Shown here piece after piece: positions 18,613-27,788 of a stretch of 64,000 bases of DNA. The stretch is from positions 186,001 to 250,000 of the forward strand of contig NZ_MWSJ01000002.1 of NCBI RefSeq assembly GCF_002237755.1. Reading direction: 5' to 3'. Below the pieces are notes generated by a model. It ran no database searches, was not told where the DNA came from, and saw only the letters and a list, made by a program, of their open reading frames with translations. A program made the translations under genes and the position numbers. Within the stretch, counting starts at the first letter, position 1. Each line of letters begins with the position of its first letter. This stretch comes from Lysinibacillus sp. KCTC 33748. GTDB taxonomy: Bacteria; Bacillota; Bacilli; Bacillales_A; Planococcaceae.

Positions 18613-21331
18613 ATTCAGTACTACCGGTACCATCATCCGGAGCGGTTGGGTCAGTTGGCGTTGTTGGTGGCTGGCTACCATTATTGTTGCCATTGTTACC
18701 TGGCGGGGTACCGCCATTTCCTGCATTGCCGTTGTTACCATTTCCATTTCCATTTCCATTGCTGTTCCCATTACCGTTGCCGTTGTTGCCGTTGCCATTG
18801 TTGCCGGTATTGCCATTGTTATCATTTCCGTTACCATTGTGGTTACCGTTGTCCTCGGTATTGCCATTTTCGTCCGGTTCCGTTGGTTCCTCAACATCAG
18901 GTTCCTCAGGAGTATCTGGCTCTTTATCTTCTTCAGCCGTACCTGTTACTTGGAAAGTAGTTGTACCTGGTTTACTGCGTGTACCATCTACAACTGCTAC
19001 TACGGAAATCGTGTAGTTGCCATCTTCCAATTTGTTGCTAACTGTTAAACCTTTGCTATCCGCTGTACCAAGAGAAATAGTCTCTCCACCTTCTTTTTTA
19101 GCGGATACTTCGAAGGTTGTTGGTAGCGGTTCATTTGAATCCGGATTAAGCATTGCATCATGCTCCCAAGAAATATTAATAGATTGACCTTCTAAATCTA
19201 GGCTTGCACTTACATTGTAAGGTGTAGAAAGCTCTGGTGCAGCGTATTTATTTGATTCTTCATTAGGCTCTGAACCACGTACAAATAGCTCTGTTCGACG
19301 TAACTCATTCGGAGTAAAACTACTTGCTAATTTAAGTGGCTTTGATCCTACTTCAATTGTAGCTTCAACAACTGAATTTGGCTTTTTGAAACGTGGTGTT
19401 TCAACGTTCTCCGAAATATCTTGCATAATTTGTTTAAATAAAATTTGTGGTAAACGACGCTCATCCCAAGTTGTAATTGGATCAAAGTGTTCTTCATAAC
19501 CACTCCAAATAGCGATTGAATAGTTTGTAGTGTACCCAGCAAACCATGAATCCGGTACACTTGTATCCGGTAAATTATGCTTGCTAAAATCAGCAGCTGC
19601 GTAGTTCGTTGTACCTGTTTTACCTGCGATATCTAATCCAGGTACATTGGCGTAAGTACCTGACGCATCCGGCTTATTGCCGACAACATCACGTAACATA
19701 TCTGTCACCATATAAGCTGTATAATCGCTCATTGCTACATTAGACTCTGGTGTGTAGTCTTTTGTTGTTTTACCGTCACGGTAAACGATTTTTGTAATTG
19801 AATAAGGATCAGTGTAAACACCATTATTTCCAAATGCTGCAAAGGAAGCAGCCATTTGCGTAGGAGACATCGTAATATCCCCACCACCGATTGCATCAGA
19901 TTCATAAACATTTTTAGCATTTATACCTAAACGACCAATAAATTCTTTAGCTTTATCAATACCAACTTCTTGTAATGCTTTAACAGCTGGAACGTTACGT
20001 GAAGCATATAAAGCTTTACGTGCTGTTATGGCACCCATATATTTATTATCCCAGTTTGTAATCGTTTGACGCGAATTAGTGTAGTTCATTGGTTCGTCCA
20101 CAAGTGTTTGACCTGTTGACCATTTTAAATTTTCGATTGCTGGACCATAATCTAGTAATGGTTTCATAGTCGAACCTGGTTGATGTTGTAAGTCATATGC
20201 ATAGTTCCAACCGCGTTCAGCCCCGTAATTGCGTCCGCCACCGATTGCTTGAATTTGACCAGTTTTCGTATCAATGACAGACACACCCGATTGGATTTCT
20301 TCTGTTGGGAAGTTACTGTCATCATTCATAATATTTTCAACAATTTGCTGAGCATTCGGATCAAGTGTTGTGTAAACTTTAATACCTTCTGCCATGGCAC
20401 TACCATCACCGTTATCCTCTAGTTCATTAATAACGACATCAAGGAAGGCATCGTATTTAGAGCCAGCAAATTTTTGACGTGTCGCATCGTCAGCTAGACC
20501 AGCTGTAACTTTTACTTTCTTTGCTTCTTCCATCTCGGCTTTTGTAATTTTTTTATGTTGATACATTAATCCTAGAACGGTATTACGGCGTTTTTCCGCA
20601 AGTTCAGGATTTTTTAATGGATTGTAAGCATTTGGGCGCTGTACTAAACCTGCAAGTAATGCTTCTTCAGCTAAATCTAAATCTTTTAGTTCTTTCCCAT
20701 AGAAATATTGGGCTGCTGTTCCGAAGCCATAAACACGACCTGACATCAGCATTTTATTAAAGTACATTTCAAAAATTTCTTCTTTTGAATATTTACGTTC
20801 TAATTGGTAGGCTAGCCAAGCTTCCTGTGCTTTACGTTTTAATTTTTTCTCATTTTGTAAAAATGAGTTTTTAACAACTTGCTGTGTTAATGTAGAGGCC
20901 CCTTGTGCCCCGAAGCCATCACGGAAGTTAGCGAGTATTGCTCCACCAAGGCGGTAAAAGTCCATACCACCGTGCTCGAAAAAGCGCACATCTTCCGTTG
21001 CAAGGATTGCATTAACCATATCCTTAGGTATATCTTCATATTTTACATATTTACGGTTTTCTGCACCAATTGTGGCAAATAATTCACCGTTTTTATCATA
21101 GAACTCAGAAGAAACGGGGTCCTTCAGTAAGCTTTCATCTAATTTAGGTGCGGTACTTGCGTAATAGGCGAATAATCCAGCACCACCAATAAAACATGCA
21201 GCCATAATTGCTACAAGTGTTAGCGTAATGCGCTTAAACCATTTTTTCTTCGATGGTTTCGGAGCGCTTTTTTTATTTTTTTGAGCGAGAGCTTTTTGAT
21301 GCTCACCGCGTGTTGGACGACGTTCAGTCAT
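18611..21331 (-). CDS. ponA: Class A penicillin-binding protein 1
   Basis: 906 residues. It has a cytoplasmic basic N-terminus, one signal-anchor helix (about 33-55) and a GT51 transglycosylase with EDVRFFEHGGMD and QGASTLTQQVVKN. The transpeptidase has the S-x-x-K active site in GSTMKPL, SRN and KTGTTN motifs. A fibronectin type III-like domain (about 700-795) follows, then a 100-residue tail rich in Glu/Pro and then Gly-Asn repeats (about 830-890). B. subtilis PonA has a shorter tail of similar composition. It polymerises and cross-links peptidoglycan. It is in an operon with recU (ATGA-type overlap), a conserved Bacillus arrangement. Confidence 0.96.
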   Translation of the reverse strand: MTERRPTRGEHQKALAQKNKKSAPKPSKKKWFKRITLTLVAIMAACFIGGAGLFAYYASTAPKLDESLLKDPVSSEFYDKNGELFATIGAENRKYVKYEDIPKDMVNAILATEDVRFFEHGGMDFYRLGGAILANFRDGFGAQGASTLTQQVVKNSFLQNEKKLKRKAQEAWLAYQLERKYSKEEIFEMYFNKMLMSGRVYGFGTAAQYFYGKELKDLDLAEEALLAGLVQRPNAYNPLKNPELAEKRRNTVLGLMYQHKKITKAEMEEAKKVKVTAGLADDATRQKFAGSKYDAFLDVVINELEDNGDGSAMAEGIKVYTTLDPNAQQIVENIMNDDSNFPTEEIQSGVSVIDTKTGQIQAIGGGRNYGAERGWNYAYDLQHQPGSTMKPLLDYGPAIENLKWSTGQTLVDEPMNYTNSRQTITNWDNKYMGAITARKALYASRNVPAVKALQEVGIDKAKEFIGRLGINAKNVYESDAIGGGDITMSPTQMAASFAAFGNNGVYTDPYSITKIVYRDGKTTKDYTPESNVAMSDYTAYMVTDMLRDVVGNKPDASGTYANVPGLDIAGKTGTTNYAAADFSKHNLPDTSVPDSWFAGYTTNYSIAIWSGYEEHFDPITTWDERRLPQILFKQIMQDISENVETPRFKKPNSVVEATIEVGSKPLKLASSFTPNELRRTELFVRGSEPNEESNKYAAPELSTPYNVSASLDLEGQSINISWEHDAMLNPDSNEPLPTTFEVSAKKEGGETISLGTADSKGLTVSNKLEDGNYTISVVAVVDGTRSKPGTTTFQVTGTAEEDKEPDTPEEPDVEEPTEPDENGNTEDNGNHNGNGNDNNGNTGNNGNGNNGNGNGNSNGNGNGNGNNGNAGNGGTPPGNNGNNNGSQPPTTPTDPTAPDDGTGSTE

Positions 21332-21978
21332 TCTACTATCTCCTCACTTTCAGAACCATGACTTTGTGCTTCAATGAGCTGTTGGATAATCGGTAAATAA
21401 TCGATACGTGGATAATAGCTTGTAGGAATTTCAAAAGCTTCCTTTTCTATAGTTGAAAAGGGAATCGATTTACGTTCACCGTTTTCCATCGCTAGCCAGG
21501 CCTTTTGTAAAACATCATATGGCACAATAAAATACCGTTCAAAAGCCGAGAAACGAACGATAATAAAGGCCACACCATTTTGTTCCGTCACTTGCTGCAT
21601 ATGTGTCATTTGATGTAAGTGAATATTCTTTAGGGGAAAACTGGTTTTTGAAGCGGTTTCCTTTGCATCAAAATCAATATAACGCCCGTTCCATACACCG
21701 TTGTAATCTGTTGTTGACGGTGTTCGAAAATAAGCCTCACGAATAACTGCAGCACTTCGTGATGGGTACTCTACTTTGACGATTTGCACGGGAACAGGTT
21801 TCTTATGAATGATAGCAAGTCGTCTTTTTACATAATAATCGTTTGCTTCATCAATTTCATCTTCTAGTGTTTTTCCTCGATTACTAAAAGAAACATCTTT
21901 TTCTTTCCCCTTTTTAACCGTTTTTTGAACAGTAGGATTGGGGGAATACAATTTCCCATTCGGATAACGAATTGTCAT
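21328..21978 (-). CDS. recU: Holliday junction resolvase RecU
   Basis: 216 residues (about 206 in B. subtilis). Conserved elements are SNRGKTLEDEIDEANDYY, VKVEYPSRSAAVIREAYF, the nuclease core TTDYNGVWNGRYIDFDAKET (catalytic Asp and Glu-x-Lys) and the C-terminal PRIDYLPIIQ. It resolves Holliday junctions in recombination and chromosome segregation. It is translated first in the recU-ponA operon; the ponA start overlaps its stop. Confidence 0.96.
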   Translation of the reverse strand: MTIRYPNGKLYSPNPTVQKTVKKGKEKDVSFSNRGKTLEDEIDEANDYYVKRRLAIIHKKPVPVQIVKVEYPSRSAAVIREAYFRTPSTTDYNGVWNGRYIDFDAKETASKTSFPLKNIHLHQMTHMQQVTEQNGVAFIIVRFSAFERYFIVPYDVLQKAWLAMENGERKSIPFSTIEKEAFEIPTSYYPRIDYLPIIQQLIEAQSHGSESEEIVE

Positions 21979-22401
21979 TTAGTTCACCCTCTATAATACT
22001 GCTATTATACAATAGTTTACCACGATTAAGTAGCAGTTCTCTACTTCCATTAATAGTATGATTGACGCTAGATTTTTTATAGTTAAATTTACCCGCAGAT
22101 GATCAATCTTTGGGCAATTTTCGCCTCTTAAAGTCGAAAAATAGCAAGTAATTTAATTAGCTCTTTCACGCGAATCGCCAAAAAAACTGATGAAATTTTC
22201 AAGCGGATTTATAGAAAATACGGTATTCCACGCTAACTTCTCTATTTGATTCCAAGTTTCAAGACAAGGGAATTTAATAGACTAGTTCAACTTTTTATCG
22301 AAATACTTCTTCTTTCAGCTAACTTACGCTTATTTTGTCACGCATGAAGGTAATTTTATACATACGAGGAATACATAAATTAAAGCAAAGGAGGCGTTAT
22401 T
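21979..22401. other. Divergent intergenic gap recU / small ORF
   Basis: A minus-strand TATAAT (complement of 22004-22009) lies 26 bases upstream of the recU start, with GAGGGTGA as ribosome site; its -35 is poor. The rest is AT-rich. I see no ORF, hairpin or RNA that I can name. Confidence 0.4.
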
Positions 22402-22596
22402 TTGAACAAGTTAAAACAATTAGTTGCGCAGTTGGATCTGGTCAATCAATTACTGTTAACAAGAGTGTCTTTGGAAAACAATGCACAGAGTATGCATTTT
22501 TTTGAGCAGCTCAAATCTGTTAGCCAGAAAGTAAGCTTAGCAGAAAAGAACTGGCAAGTAAAGAATGCTTGTTCGCCTATTAGTAGTGAAAAATGA
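22402..22596 (+). CDS. Small hypothetical protein
   Basis: 64 residues, predicted largely helical (MNKLKQLVAQLDLVNQLLLTR), without membrane segments. The ribosome site AAAGGAGG with a TTG start is strong, which makes translation credible. It occupies the position of small yppC-F genes between recU and yppE in B. subtilis, but I do not recognise a family. Cys56 is the only cysteine. Confidence 0.5.
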   Translation: MNKLKQLVAQLDLVNQLLLTRVSLENNAQSMHFFEQLKSVSQKVSLAEKNWQVKNACSPISSEK

Positions 22597-23165
22597 TAGA
22601 CTTTGGTACACTTATCTCATATGCAGTGTAACTAACTCAATATGAGCATTTTTCATACATTATTTGTCAATGTTTGATTAGACATTTACTGAAACAGGGG
22701 ACTCCTTGGTCAAAGGCGTGAGTGGGACGAAGGTTAAAAAGCATACGTTTTGTGATAAAGGCTTCAGGACTGTGGAACGAAAATCAATCCCGAGTTATGA
22801 TGATGAGCCATAAATAAAGACTTCTATCTATTGTTGGGAGAAATTACTCATATAGCATAAATTATTTTGTAGACGAATTTTAAAATAGCAGGTTCGAAAC
22901 TAGCTTATAATGAGATTATGCGTTTATATTAATGTAGTTCAATCTTATTTTAAGTAGTACTGACCTAATAATAAAAATATATTTTAACGCTCATCGCCAA
23001 AAATTTTGGGAGACATTTTTTAAATGTATGCCTTGTTATAAGGCTTGGAGCACCTATAGAGGAACAAAGTGATGCCCAAATGGCTTATCAAATGTCCTAA
23101 GCAAGTGCCCAGTTGGAACGGAAATTCACCCATTTTGGTGATGAGCCTTAATTGAATAAGAAGAG
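22597..23165. repeat. Gap with two related 40-base elements and an inverted third
   Basis: 22771-22816 and 23108-23150 share a TGGAACG-AAAT-CA-CC core and the block TGATGAGCC. A third, inverted and weaker match (CGCTCATCGCCAAAAATTTT) lies near 22990-23012. The rest is AT-rich with scattered stops on both strands. No protein gene is seen. The function is unknown; the elements look like degenerate dispersed repeats. Confidence 0.45.
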
Positions 23166-23558
23166 GTGCGAAATTTGTTATTATTACAGCAAACTTCCAA
23201 ATTAATAGATGAATGTGAAAAATGTGTTTCACGCTTCTGGCAAATGCGTGAGGAGGATCGTACGCCCGACTTTTTTGAGGAGGTTAAACCACACGCAGAT
23301 ATCATTCACCAACTTTTAAAAGAATGGCAACAAGAGGCGAATGTGTGGATTCAAAAAAATCGACCAAAATATATGCATATACAACAAATTGCTTCAGCGG
23401 CAGAATCGATGGAGCAATTTGTTGTGCAATCCTTTTATAAAGAAACAAGTAAAAAGCGTTTTTTAGATGCGATTCATTCAACCTCATATACGCTGGAAAT
23501 TTTAGAACGGGTAGTGAAGGAGACACAACCAGATGTTATCGAAAAAAAGGACCATTAG
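23166..23558 (+). CDS. yppE: YppE-like DUF1798 protein
   Basis: 130 residues, all-helical, starting at TTG after AGAGGTG. It contains ECEKCVSRFWQMREEDRTPDFFEEVKPH-type sequence (about residues 15-42) and a conserved WIQKNRPKYMHIQQI segment, matching the DUF1798/YppE fold. Function is unknown. It overlaps mrfA by 26 bases, so the two are translationally coupled. In B. subtilis yppE also lies near yprA (mrfA). Confidence 0.8.
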   Translation: MRNLLLLQQTSKLIDECEKCVSRFWQMREEDRTPDFFEEVKPHADIIHQLLKEWQQEANVWIQKNRPKYMHIQQIASAAESMEQFVVQSFYKETSKKRFLDAIHSTSYTLEILERVVKETQPDVIEKKDH

Positions 23559-25800
23559 TGAACTGTTAAGCGAATGGAGATATGATGAGGAATTGAAGGA
23601 ACGCATAGTACACTGGCAAACACTTGAAGGGCGAGAGGCTAAATATGCACCTTTCCCTGCCAACTTACATCCTTCACTTGTAAAGGCTCTTCAATCAAGA
23701 GGAATTGAACAACTGTATACTCATCAACGTCAGGCATTTGATTACGCAATGGAAGGTGTTTCTTTTACTGCTGTAACACCAACTGCATCTGGAAAATCAT
23801 ACTGCTACCATTTACCGGTACTTCAAAAAATAGTAGAAGATAAAAATGCACGCGCTATTTATTTATTTCCTACGAAAGCTTTAGCGCAGGATCAAAAAAA
23901 TGATTTAAATGAATTAATCGAACAGAGCGGCGAAGAAATTTTAAGTTATACGTATGATGGGGATACTGCGCCAGGCATTCGTCAAAAAGTACGTAAGGCA
24001 GGGCATATTGTGATGACAAACCCGGATATGCTTCATTCGGGGATATTGCCACATCATACGAAATGGGTTTCACTATTTGAAAATTTACAGTATATCGTCA
24101 TTGATGAGTTGCATACATATAAAGGTGTGTTTGGCTCACATGTTGCGCATGTTATTCGAAGGCTGAAGCGTGTTTGTGAGTTTTATGGTAGTAAGCCGAT
24201 TTTCATTTGTACATCAGCAACCATTAAAAATCCAAAAGAGCTGGCGGAAGCTTTAACAAATGAAAGTCATGCCTTAATTAGTGATTCTGGAGCGCCTGTT
24301 GGGAAAAAGACATTTCTTTTTTATAACCCACCGATCGTCCATAAAACATTTGGCGTACGTCGAAGTGCTGTTTTGGAGGTGAGTGACCTCGCTAAAAGAT
24401 TATATACAGCAGGTATTCAAACCATTATTTTTGCCAAAAGTCGTGTGCGAGTAGAAATGATTGTGACGTATTTAAAGGAGCTTACACGCAATAAGCTTTT
24501 AGATGAATCGGTACGAGGTTATCGTGGAGGTTATTTACCCTCTGAGCGACGTGTTATTGAACGAGGGCTTCGCGACGGTACTATTCAAACCGTAGTGAGT
24601 ACAAATGCGCTAGAATTAGGCGTCGATATTGGCCAATTACAAGCATGTATCATGACAGGGTATCCGGGAAATATCGCAAGTGCGTGGCAGCAAGCGGGTC
24701 GTGCTGGCCGTCGTCAGGACGAGGCGCTAATTATTTATGTAGCACAATCAGCCGCACTTGACCAATATGTAGTGAACCATCCACTCTTTTTACTTGGTAG
24801 TGCACCTGAGGAAGCGCGTATTTATCCTGAAAATATGTTAATTTTAATGGATCATTTGAAATGTGCAGTGTTTGAGCTACCATTTTCCACGCATGATACG
24901 TATGGTGAATATGAGATTCAGGAGTTACTTGACTATTTAGCGGAGGAAGGCGTTATTTTTAAAACGAGTGAGAAGTGGCATTGGATGAGTGACCGTTTTC
25001 CAGCACATGATATTAGTCTTCGTTCTGCTTCGCAAGAAAATGTTGTAATCATTGATATGACTGTCCCTGCGCAAACAAAGGTTATTGGTGAAATGGATCG
25101 TCATAGTGCGATGACGTTGCTACATGAAGAGGCTATTTATTTGCATCAGGGCATTCAATTTCAAGTAGAAAAGCTTGATTGGGAAGAGAAGAAAGCCTAT
25201 GTACGAGAAGTAGATGTCGATTATTATACTGACGCTAATCTAGCAGTTGAGATGAAGGTGCTAGAAGAAGATCGGAGCCGAGATTATAAAGGTGGCATTA
25301 TTGGCTTCGGTGATGTCGGCTTAGTCGCACAGGCAACGATATTTAAAAAAATAAAGTTCAATGGAAATCATGATAATATAGGTTCGGGGCCGATTTATTT
25401 ACCACCGGACGAAATGCATACAAGCTCGTCTTGGCTATCATTCAAAAATACATCAGAATGGTCGGAAGCGGAGCTTACAGACGCTATGGTAGGGGCAGCT
25501 TATGCAATGAATGCATTCATTCCGATATTCATTCAATGTGACAGCAGCGATGTCGCAGTAGTTCCACAAGTAAAGGCTGCTCATAATGAATTGCCGACGT
25601 TCTTTGTTTACGACAAGTATCCTGGGGGTATTGGTCTAAGTGAAAAGGTGTATGATTTATGGGAAGAGCTTTTAATTAAGACATTGGAGCACGTAGCAAA
25701 TTGTGCTTGTAAATCCGGCTGCCCATCATGTATAGGGGCTCAGGATAGCTTGGAACAAGCGAAGAAAAGAGTAGTAGAGTTACTTCGAATTTTAAATTAG
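23533..25800 (+). CDS. mrfA: MrfA (YprA), DEAD/DEAH-type DNA repair helicase
   Basis: 755 residues (about 749 in B. subtilis). Helicase motifs include TPTASGKSYCYHLP (motif I), FPTKALAQDQ (Ia), VIDELHTYKG (DExH, motif II), SATIKNP (III) and GRAGRRQDE (VI). The C-terminal DUF1998 region has four clustered cysteines, CACKSGCPSC, a metal-binding module important in MrfA. In B. subtilis MrfA and the nuclease MrfB repair mitomycin C lesions in a UvrA-independent route. There yprA and yprB are adjacent; here mrfB is 4.9 kb away, with an island in between. Confidence 0.95.
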   Translation: MLSKKRTISELLSEWRYDEELKERIVHWQTLEGREAKYAPFPANLHPSLVKALQSRGIEQLYTHQRQAFDYAMEGVSFTAVTPTASGKSYCYHLPVLQKIVEDKNARAIYLFPTKALAQDQKNDLNELIEQSGEEILSYTYDGDTAPGIRQKVRKAGHIVMTNPDMLHSGILPHHTKWVSLFENLQYIVIDELHTYKGVFGSHVAHVIRRLKRVCEFYGSKPIFICTSATIKNPKELAEALTNESHALISDSGAPVGKKTFLFYNPPIVHKTFGVRRSAVLEVSDLAKRLYTAGIQTIIFAKSRVRVEMIVTYLKELTRNKLLDESVRGYRGGYLPSERRVIERGLRDGTIQTVVSTNALELGVDIGQLQACIMTGYPGNIASAWQQAGRAGRRQDEALIIYVAQSAALDQYVVNHPLFLLGSAPEEARIYPENMLILMDHLKCAVFELPFSTHDTYGEYEIQELLDYLAEEGVIFKTSEKWHWMSDRFPAHDISLRSASQENVVIIDMTVPAQTKVIGEMDRHSAMTLLHEEAIYLHQGIQFQVEKLDWEEKKAYVREVDVDYYTDANLAVEMKVLEEDRSRDYKGGIIGFGDVGLVAQATIFKKIKFNGNHDNIGSGPIYLPPDEMHTSSSWLSFKNTSEWSEAELTDAMVGAAYAMNAFIPIFIQCDSSDVAVVPQVKAAHNELPTFFVYDKYPGGIGLSEKVYDLWEELLIKTLEHVANCACKSGCPSCIGAQDSLEQAKKRVVELLRILN

Positions 25801-25805
25801 AGATA

Positions 25806-25858
25806 AAAAGAGGGCATGAGAGGAAAAGTCTAGCACTATTCCTTCAAGCCCTCTTCTT
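25806..25858. terminator. Bidirectional terminator after mrfA
   Basis: AAAGAGGGC and GCCCTCTTCTTT form the base of a stem with an inner GGAA / TTCC pairing. It lies between mrfA and the convergent HTH gene, whose last codons overlap it. A diverged copy of this terminator lies at 27793-27840. Confidence 0.7.
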
Positions 25859-26144
25859 TAATTAATTTATAAATCATTTTACAGTTAATTCCTGTAATTT
25901 CTTCTAGTTGACGTCCAGAAGCGTTAGGGTGTTTTTTCAAAGTTGCGCGGAGTAACTTAAGCCTTTTTGTTCTCAACTCGTCACTACCTTTTGCTAGTGC
26001 TACATTTTTAAATTTCCCAAATCGACTCTGATCTGATTCAAGAATTGAAACATTTGAATGCATAATTTCGGAAAGTCGATGTAAGTTTTTGTTGAGAATG
26101 ATGTAGTAATCTATCGATGTCATTGTATATAAATGAACACGCAT
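25836..26144 (-). CDS. Small helix-turn-helix protein, possibly truncated
   Basis: 102 residues. The last 40 (RATLKKHPNASGRQLEEITGINCKMIYKLIKEEG in outline) have a helix-turn-helix pattern; the first 50 are a helical segment without a known match. The start is weakly supported. It may be the C-terminal piece of a larger DNA-binding protein. A related C-terminal remnant (RNRKIIFKLINKVGLRK) is encoded on the minus strand at 27828-27881, again next to a copy of the mrfA tail, so this gene belongs to a duplicated junction. It lies just downstream of the toxin gene. Confidence 0.55.
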   Translation of the reverse strand: MRVHLYTMTSIDYYIILNKNLHRLSEIMHSNVSILESDQSRFGKFKNVALAKGSDELRTKRLKLLRATLKKHPNASGRQLEEITGINCKMIYKLIKEEGLKE

Positions 26145-26158
26145 AAACCAATGACAAA

Positions 26159-26177
26159 GCCCAGGTACTCAATTAAT
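26159..26177. repeat. Half terminator, identical to 29614-29632
   Basis: GCCCAGGTACTCAATTAAT occurs here and again at 29614-29632. There it is the left arm and loop of a complete terminator. Here the right arm is missing, so the hairpin is broken. This looks like a recombination scar next to the toxin gene. Confidence 0.6.
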
Positions 26178-26192
26178 GGGGGAGCATATCAC

Positions 26193-27179
26193 TCAATCTG
26201 TTAGTGATTTTATTTTAGGTTGTATAACTATATGTTCTGTTTTATCAATCTTTTTGGTTTTTATATTTATAAATTCAACTTTAACATTGAAAATACTGCC
26301 GTATTCTGATTCAAAGTTCCCCACTCCACTAGTTAAAAAGTAATCGGGATTATTAGTACTTCTTGAAAGAGCTTTAATCTCAGGTATTTCACTATACCCA
26401 TCTTTTTCTGCTTGCTTGTAGGCATCGTCATAAATAGAACCAAGGCTTACCGAACCTTTTATACCTTCAAATACATGATACATTGTGATTTTATCGGAAC
26501 CATATACTTCTTTATTCAATCCAATTTCTGAATGAAGGTCCATTTTACCTTTAATTTTTTTTACATCTAATGTTGCCGTTACACGAGCAATTGTTTGTGG
26601 TGGAACAATAATTGCTTGAGTTGGGGCTACATACTCTACAGTCTCAGTAGATTCATGCGTCTGAGTACTATTAAAATTATATTCTGCTTTTAAGGTGATT
26701 TTTCCTTCTGCTAGAAAGGGTATGCCAGTTGAAAGAGATGTTTCAGTCCCTAGCATAAATCCATGTTCTGTAGAAGAAGTTGTAGTGTTGGTATATGTTT
26801 TACGAAATTCTGTTGAATTTAAAGTTTGTTCACGGTCAGTCGCATTTTCTAAATCACTTTGTCCAGCCCAAAGTGGGGTAGTACTTATTACTTGGGGTTC
26901 CATTGCTAATTGACCATAAGAATTTTTAACTTCTAAATCTTCCGCAGTTACAACTGGAGCAACACGAAGTAATCCATTCGCTCTTAAATATTTATCGTAA
27001 TATTGGAAAAGCCACTGAGTGCCTAGTCCTACATTAGGGAAACTATTCTCCCTCTGGTTAATCTGTGTAATCAATTGTTGCTCGTTATTATCCTCTGTTT
27101 TGGCGGATACCGCTAAGGGTGTTAAAATACTTATCCCCATAGTCGCACATAATAATGTTTTCGTAATTTTTTTCTTCAT
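26193..27179 (-). CDS. ETX/MTX2-family pore-forming toxin
   Basis: 328 residues. A Sec signal peptide (about 1-26, basic KKKITK then TLLCATMGISILTPLAVSA) is followed by an aerolysin-like beta-toxin of the ETX/MTX2 family. The Ser/Thr-rich alternating strand region TYTNTTTSSTEHGF ... LKAEYNFNSTQTHESTETVEY (about 128-182) is the expected amphipathic insertion loop. VPPQTIARVTATLDVKKIKG and the later beta-strands complete domain III. Length matches the mosquitocidal Mtx2/Mtx3/Mtx4 group of L. sphaericus (Mpp class). It is probably secreted as a monomer and assembled into a pore in target membranes. The gene is alone on the minus strand in an AT-rich island between mrfA and mrfB. Confidence 0.88.
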   Translation of the reverse strand: MKKKITKTLLCATMGISILTPLAVSAKTEDNNEQQLITQINQRENSFPNVGLGTQWLFQYYDKYLRANGLLRVAPVVTAEDLEVKNSYGQLAMEPQVISTTPLWAGQSDLENATDREQTLNSTEFRKTYTNTTTSSTEHGFMLGTETSLSTGIPFLAEGKITLKAEYNFNSTQTHESTETVEYVAPTQAIIVPPQTIARVTATLDVKKIKGKMDLHSEIGLNKEVYGSDKITMYHVFEGIKGSVSLGSIYDDAYKQAEKDGYSEIPEIKALSRSTNNPDYFLTSGVGNFESEYGSIFNVKVEFINIKTKKIDKTEHIVIQPKIKSLTD

Positions 27180-27653
27180 ATCTTTCCTCCTAGCTTCCTC
27201 ATATTTTTATTTTCCATTACATTACAATCATACATAACAATATTTTAAAATGCGAATTTTCCAAAAAGTTAGTAAAATTACCAAATATAACATAGTTTAT
27301 TATTATATATAAGTTTATTTAGGGTATAAATGTTACTAAAATATACGAAAATACTCATAATTCTAATGAGGAGACTCATTTGATTTATATAAAATGTCAC
27401 AAAAAATATAAAAGATAATATCCCAATATTTAACAAGGTTTAAGTGTAAGATAAATATTTTAATGGTTTAGATTGTATCCGCAAAATTTTGAATAATAAA
27501 TCCATCTTCTCTTTAGAAAGCTAAAACTTTAATAAATTCCATATCAACATTAATTAAATGAGGCCTGTTTTTGATTTTTATCCCTTAACTGCATTGGGAT
27601 ATTTTACAAAAAATAATGCGATGTTTGTATAGTAAAGCTAGGAGACTGATTAA
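27180..27653. other. AT-rich gap upstream of the toxin gene
   Basis: A strong TAGGAGGAAAGAT ribosome site for the toxin lies at 27180-27195 (minus strand). The remaining 450 bases are very AT-rich with many potential -10 boxes. I cannot single out a promoter and no ORF is convincing. Confidence 0.4.
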
Positions 27654-27788
27654 GTGGAAAAGAAATTGCAGGTTTTTGTTTCTTCAACATATCTGGATTT
27701 AAAAGATGAAAGGCAAAAAGCAGTTGAAGGGATTTTAATGAGGATAATAGAACTTCTTCGGATCTTAAATCAAATTAATCAAAATTAA
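27654..27788 (+). pseudogene. DUF4062 N-terminal stub fused to an mrfA-like tail
   Basis: GTG at 27654, after TAGGAG, starts VEKKLQVFVSSTYLDLKDER and QKAVEGILM. This is the opening of DUF4062 proteins (FVSSTYxDLxxER motif), often the N-terminus of large defence-type NTPases. After 29 residues the frame continues RIIELLRILN, nearly identical to the last residues of MrfA (RVVELLRILN), and stops at 27788. The DUF4062 gene has thus been cut and joined to a diverged mrfA 3' end. Confidence 0.75.

Noticed and set aside
18646..19016. Long His/Cys/Leu/Pro-rich frames opposite the ponA tail
   Set aside because: They are the complement of the Gly-Asn repeat codons and have no ribosome sites.
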